Assembly (NCBI RefSeq): GCF_000785535.1
Contig: NZ_CP007595.1
Span: 1,116,001 to 1,180,000 of the forward strand
Direction of reading: 5' to 3'
DNA: 64,000 nucleotides
Origin: Arthrobacter sp. PAMC 25486
Lineage (GTDB): Bacteria; Actinomycetota; Actinomycetes; Actinomycetales; Micrococcaceae
Under the pieces are notes generated by a model. The model had not been told where the DNA came from. It did no database searches and saw only the letters and a list, made by a program, of their open reading frames with translations. Below are positions 61,094 to 64,000 of this stretch, in pieces (position 1 is the stretch's first letter; the number at the start of each line of letters is the position of its first letter). A program made the position numbers and the translations under genes.

Positions 61094-61813
61094 TCAGATG
61101 TCAGTGTCGGCTGCTGACTGGGCGCCATGCTCCGCGGCGTCGATGAACCGCTCAATATGCGCGGCCCCGTCCGTGGTGTCGTGCGGCCTGTGCCCGCTGC
61201 GGAGCACAATGTGCTGCGCGCCCGTGCTCTCCAAATAGGTTGCCGCCTCTTCATACAACGGCTCCCACCCACCCGTCAGCACCATGGTGGGCACCCCCGG
61301 AATGATGTGCAGCGGGGCGGCTGTTGACGGCAACTGCAGCCGCGCCCGCGCGGCCCTGCGGGAGGTGGATTCGTGGGGTCCGGACGAAGTGACGGCCAGC
61401 AGCGTGTTGAATTCCAGCAGGAATTCGGCATCGCCAAGCTCCGGGGCTCGGGCAAACAGTTCCTCAACACGACTGGAATAGGCAGCCGTGGCAGGCAGAT
61501 CCACGGTCAGTGAGGGCAGCAGCGGCTCAACGAGTGTCAGGGTGCGGACCAGGTCCGGGCGCTGCACGGCCGCCATCATGGCAGCGACGGCTCCCTGGGC
61601 GTGGGCCACCACATGCCCACCGTTGCCAAGTGCATCGACGACGATGTCAGCGTCGGCGGCAAAGTCGGTCGCCAGGGGAGGCTCGACGGCGTCAAATCCG
61701 GTCCGCTTCAAAAAAAGAGCGTCGTAGTTCCCGGCCAGGCGGTGCTGGGCCGGCCAGGCGGCAGCGCCGTAGCCATCCATGCCGTGAACAAACACAATCC
61801 GGGTTTTACTCAT
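61094..61813 (-). CDS. Alpha/beta-hydrolase-fold protein lacking the usual nucleophile
   Basis: A 239-residue protein with the fold start VFVHGMDGYGAAAW, a strand-elbow region HVVAHAQGAVAAMMAA at about residue 65, and a late RSGHRPHDT histidine. The elbow reads AHAQG where active members have GxSxG, so the nucleophilic serine is replaced by alanine. It may be a non-catalytic or differently acting member. The start at ATG 61813 is reasonable, and no neighbour suggests a role. Confidence 0.8.
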   Translation of the reverse strand: MSKTRIVFVHGMDGYGAAAWPAQHRLAGNYDALFLKRTGFDAVEPPLATDFAADADIVVDALGNGGHVVAHAQGAVAAMMAAVQRPDLVRTLTLVEPLLPSLTVDLPATAAYSSRVEELFARAPELGDAEFLLEFNTLLAVTSSGPHESTSRRAARARLQLPSTAAPLHIIPGVPTMVLTGGWEPLYEEAATYLESTGAQHIVLRSGHRPHDTTDGAAHIERFIDAAEHGAQSAADTDI

Positions 61814-62031
61814 TGAAACAGGCTACCGGTTGCCCCTGACATTGCCTTGTGTGCCCCCGGGACCGGATGCTGCGTGGGCGCCGATGACTGTCCTCAAGGA
61901 CTGTCTGGATCGGCCATTCTCGTGTCCAATCCGGCCATTGCCGCACTTTTGCCCGGGGCCATGAGGAATCCGCCACACCAGGAACACGGCCGCGTCCGGC
62001 ACACCACCACGGCGGAAGGCGCCGCTCAAAG

Positions 62032-62078
62032 CAAAAGGCCCCGTCCGGCGTCGTAATCAACAACGCGAGACGGGGCCC
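62032..62078 (-). terminator. Intrinsic terminator of ffh
   Basis: GGCCCCGTC at 62037-62045 pairs with GACGGGGCC at 62069-62077. On the lower strand TTTTGCTTTG follows. It lies 14 bases after the ffh stop codon. Confidence 0.88.
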
Positions 62079-62091
62079 TTCGAAACAAAAA

Positions 62092-63666
62092 CTACTTGCC
62101 CAGGAACTTCTCAAAACCCTTGGGCAGGTTCAGGCTGGACGGGTCAAAGTCCTCGGCGCCGGCACCGAATGCGGCACCCGTGGGCAGCGACTTGGGCGCG
62201 TTGGCCTTCTCCTGCGCGGCCTTCAGCTCGGCCGCGGCCTTGGCCGGATTGCCGGACTTGGCCTTCTTCTTGGGACCCTGCTTGCCCTTGCGGGCACTGT
62301 TGAAACCGCCGGGGCCGGCAACACCGGGCATGCCGGGGATGCCGCCACCCTGCGCCATCTTCTTCATCATCTTCTGGGCCTGGCCAAAACGCTCCAGCAA
62401 GCCGTTGACCTCGGAAACGTGGACACCCGAACCCTTGGCGATGCGGGCCCGGCGTGAGCCGTTGATAATCTTGGGGGCGACGCGTTCGTGCGGGGTCATG
62501 GAGCGCACGATCGCCTCGACGCGGTCGATCTCGCGCTCGTCAAAGTTCTCCAGCTGCTGACGCATTCCGGCGGCGCCTGGCATCATCATGAGCATCTTCT
62601 TCATGGAGCCCATTTTGCGGATCTGCTGCATCTGGGCGAGGAAGTCGTCCAGGGTGAAGTCTTCCTGGTCGGCGAACTTCTGCGCCATCCGTTCGGCTTC
62701 GCCCTTGTCCCAGTTCTTCTCGGCCTGTTCGATGAGCGTGAGCACATCGCCCATGTCCAGGATGCGGCTGGCCATGCGGTCCGGGTGGAACAGCTCGAAG
62801 TCGTCCAGGGATTCGCCCGTGGAGGCGAACATGACGGGCTTGCCGGTGATGGACGCCACAGAGAGGGCCGCGCCACCGCGGGCGTCGCCGTCGAGCTTGG
62901 TGAGGACGACGCCGGTGAAGTTGACGCCTTCGTTGAACGCCTGGGCCGTGTTGACGGCGTCCTGGCCGATCATGGCGTCGATGACGAAGAGGACCTCGTC
63001 GGGGTTGATGGCGGAGCGGATGTCCGCGGCCTGCTTCATCAGTTCGGCGTCGATGCCGAGGCGGCCGGCGGTGTCAACGATGACGACGTCGTACAGCTTG
63101 GTCTTGGCCTCGGCCAGACCGGCCAGGGCAACGGCCACGGGATCGCCGGTGGCGTTTTCAAATTCGCTGCTGACGCCGGGGTGTGGGGCGAAGACCGGGA
63201 CCCCGGCGCGCTCACCGTTGACCTGCAGCTGCTTGACGGCGTTGGGGCGTTGGAGGTCGGCGGCAACCAGGAGCGGACTGTGTCCCTGGCCCTTGAGCCA
63301 CTTGGAGAGCTTTCCGGCCAGGGTCGTCTTGCCCGCACCCTGCAAACCGGCCAGCATGATGACGGTGGGTGGGTTCTTGGCCAGGTTGATGCGGCGGGTT
63401 TCCCCACCCAAAATGGCGACGAGCTCCTCGTTGACGATCTTGACGATGTGCTGCGCCGGGTTCAGCGCCTCGTTGACCTCGGAACCCAGGGCGCGTTCGC
63501 GGACCTTGGCGGTGAACTCGCGCACCACGGGCACGGCAACGTCGGCATCCAAGAGGGCCCGGCGGATCTCGCGGACTGTGGCATCGACGTCGGCCTCGCT
63601 CAGCCGACCCTTGCCCCGCAGGTTCTTAAAAGTTGCTGTCAGGCGATCAGATAGGGAGTTGAACAC
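62092..63666 (-). CDS. ffh: Signal recognition particle protein Ffh
   Basis: GTPase of 524 residues that binds 4.5S RNA and targets nascent membrane proteins. The N domain starts VFNSLSDRLTATFKNLRGKG, the G domain has GLQGAGKTTLAGKL, DTAGRLGID and TKLDGDARGG, and the methionine-rich M domain carries MGSMKKMLMMMPGAAGMRQQ. The C-terminal 70 residues form a Gly/Lys/Ala tail common in actinobacteria. GTG 63666 is the start; the longer frame adds 27 unlikely residues. Confidence 0.96.
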   Translation of the reverse strand: MFNSLSDRLTATFKNLRGKGRLSEADVDATVREIRRALLDADVAVPVVREFTAKVRERALGSEVNEALNPAQHIVKIVNEELVAILGGETRRINLAKNPPTVIMLAGLQGAGKTTLAGKLSKWLKGQGHSPLLVAADLQRPNAVKQLQVNGERAGVPVFAPHPGVSSEFENATGDPVAVALAGLAEAKTKLYDVVIVDTAGRLGIDAELMKQAADIRSAINPDEVLFVIDAMIGQDAVNTAQAFNEGVNFTGVVLTKLDGDARGGAALSVASITGKPVMFASTGESLDDFELFHPDRMASRILDMGDVLTLIEQAEKNWDKGEAERMAQKFADQEDFTLDDFLAQMQQIRKMGSMKKMLMMMPGAAGMRQQLENFDEREIDRVEAIVRSMTPHERVAPKIINGSRRARIAKGSGVHVSEVNGLLERFGQAQKMMKKMAQGGGIPGMPGVAGPGGFNSARKGKQGPKKKAKSGNPAKAAAELKAAQEKANAPKSLPTGAAFGAGAEDFDPSSLNLPKGFEKFLGK

Positions 63667-63969
63667 GCGCCGCGCACTTCTTTCGTCAGGATTCACCAAC
63701 GCCGGCGCGGCCAGACCAGCGGCCTGGCCGCGCACTGGACGCGGCAATTTACGTTATTCAGGATGAGACCGGCAGGACGGCTTTTGGGCCGACCCACTCC
63801 CTTTCCTGAGGGACTCAACTATCAAGGGTACCAACTGCGCGGCCCCTTCGCTGCACACGGCACCCAGCTCTGCCTGATGCACGGCCCATAGTTTATCCTG
63901 ACCCAAAACATACAGTCCGCAGGGGCCACTGTCCACCAAATGACGTCCATAAGGTGGCATGCTGGGGAC

Positions 63970-64000
63970 GTGATGAAAACCACTTCCGCCTCGAGTCCCG
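63970..64000 (+). CDS. Possible start of a rightward gene at the right edge
   Basis: GGGGAC is followed by GTG ATG and an open frame to the window end (ATG at 63973). It would diverge from ffh across a 300-base gap that otherwise shows no gene. Too little is present to identify it. Confidence 0.3.
   Translation, partial: MMKTTSASSP

Noticed and set aside
63754..63960. Lower-strand 68-residue frame upstream of ffh
   Set aside because: No ribosome binding site and no family resemblance; it most likely covers the promoter region of ffh.

Overview
The window is chromosomal DNA from a high-GC Gram-positive actinobacterium. It is most likely a member of the Micrococcaceae close to Arthrobacter. 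The evidence is GTG/TTG-rich starts, a FasR-type regulator ahead of a discrete fabD-fabH-acpP-fabF operon, the pair DUF3052/aceE, DUF3145, DUF2469, a long GapB-type glyceraldehyde-3-phosphate dehydrogenase, two tandem signal peptidases and the rpsP-KH-rimM-trmD-rplS order. The genus is an inference from gene content, not the result of a search. No rRNA, CRISPR array, prophage or intact insertion sequence was seen.

Layout, left to right. 1-13.7 kb: start of a glutamate decarboxylase, a PrmC-like methyltransferase divergent from an AlkD-type glycosylase, two polyprenol-type mannosyl/glycosyltransferases facing away from each other, oligoribonuclease, tRNA-His, peptide deformylase, a sugar porter, a GNAT-like protein, release factor 3, a hydrolase and a membrane-anchored HNH protein. 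13.9-15.0 kb: a lower-GC two-gene unit made of a RelA/SpoT-domain synthetase of toxSAS size and a 76-residue partner, a likely toxin-antitoxin or defence module. 15.3-23.5 kb: RNase P RNA, gapB, yaaA, a VOC protein with a zinc-ribbon-like coiled-coil protein, Nif3-like protein, msrA, cysK and epsC. 23.5-25.8 kb: a decayed patch with an SDR pseudogene and an orphan low-GC membrane protein.

25.8-34.1 kb is a sugar-acid catabolic block. It holds gnd, L-idonate 5-dehydrogenase, gluconate 5-dehydrogenase and a beta-hydroxyacid dehydrogenase on one strand, a divergent D-2-hydroxyacid dehydrogenase, an MHS-type transporter and an IclR regulator. The enzymes can run L-idonate to 5-ketogluconate to gluconate and, with a kinase not in the window, into the pentose phosphate pathway. 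Two promoter-plus-hairpin elements with an identical C-rich loop lie at 34.1-34.5 kb and look like paired small RNA genes. 34.5-38 kb: DUF6504, an exonuclease-BRCT fusion, tRNA-Val, sirtuin, peroxiredoxin and DUF3052.

38.3-46.4 kb couples acetyl-CoA production (aceE) to fatty-acid synthesis (fasR, fabD, fabH, acpP, fabF). 46.6-63.7 kb is a mostly leftward housekeeping run: DUF3145, xerC, an LCP protein, dprA-comM-yraN, DUF2469, rnhB, two lepB, rplS, trmD, rimM, KH protein, rpsP, then several accessory enzymes and ffh. The intergenic DNA is unusually structured, with several dispersed repeat families and long near-perfect hairpins at many gene ends.
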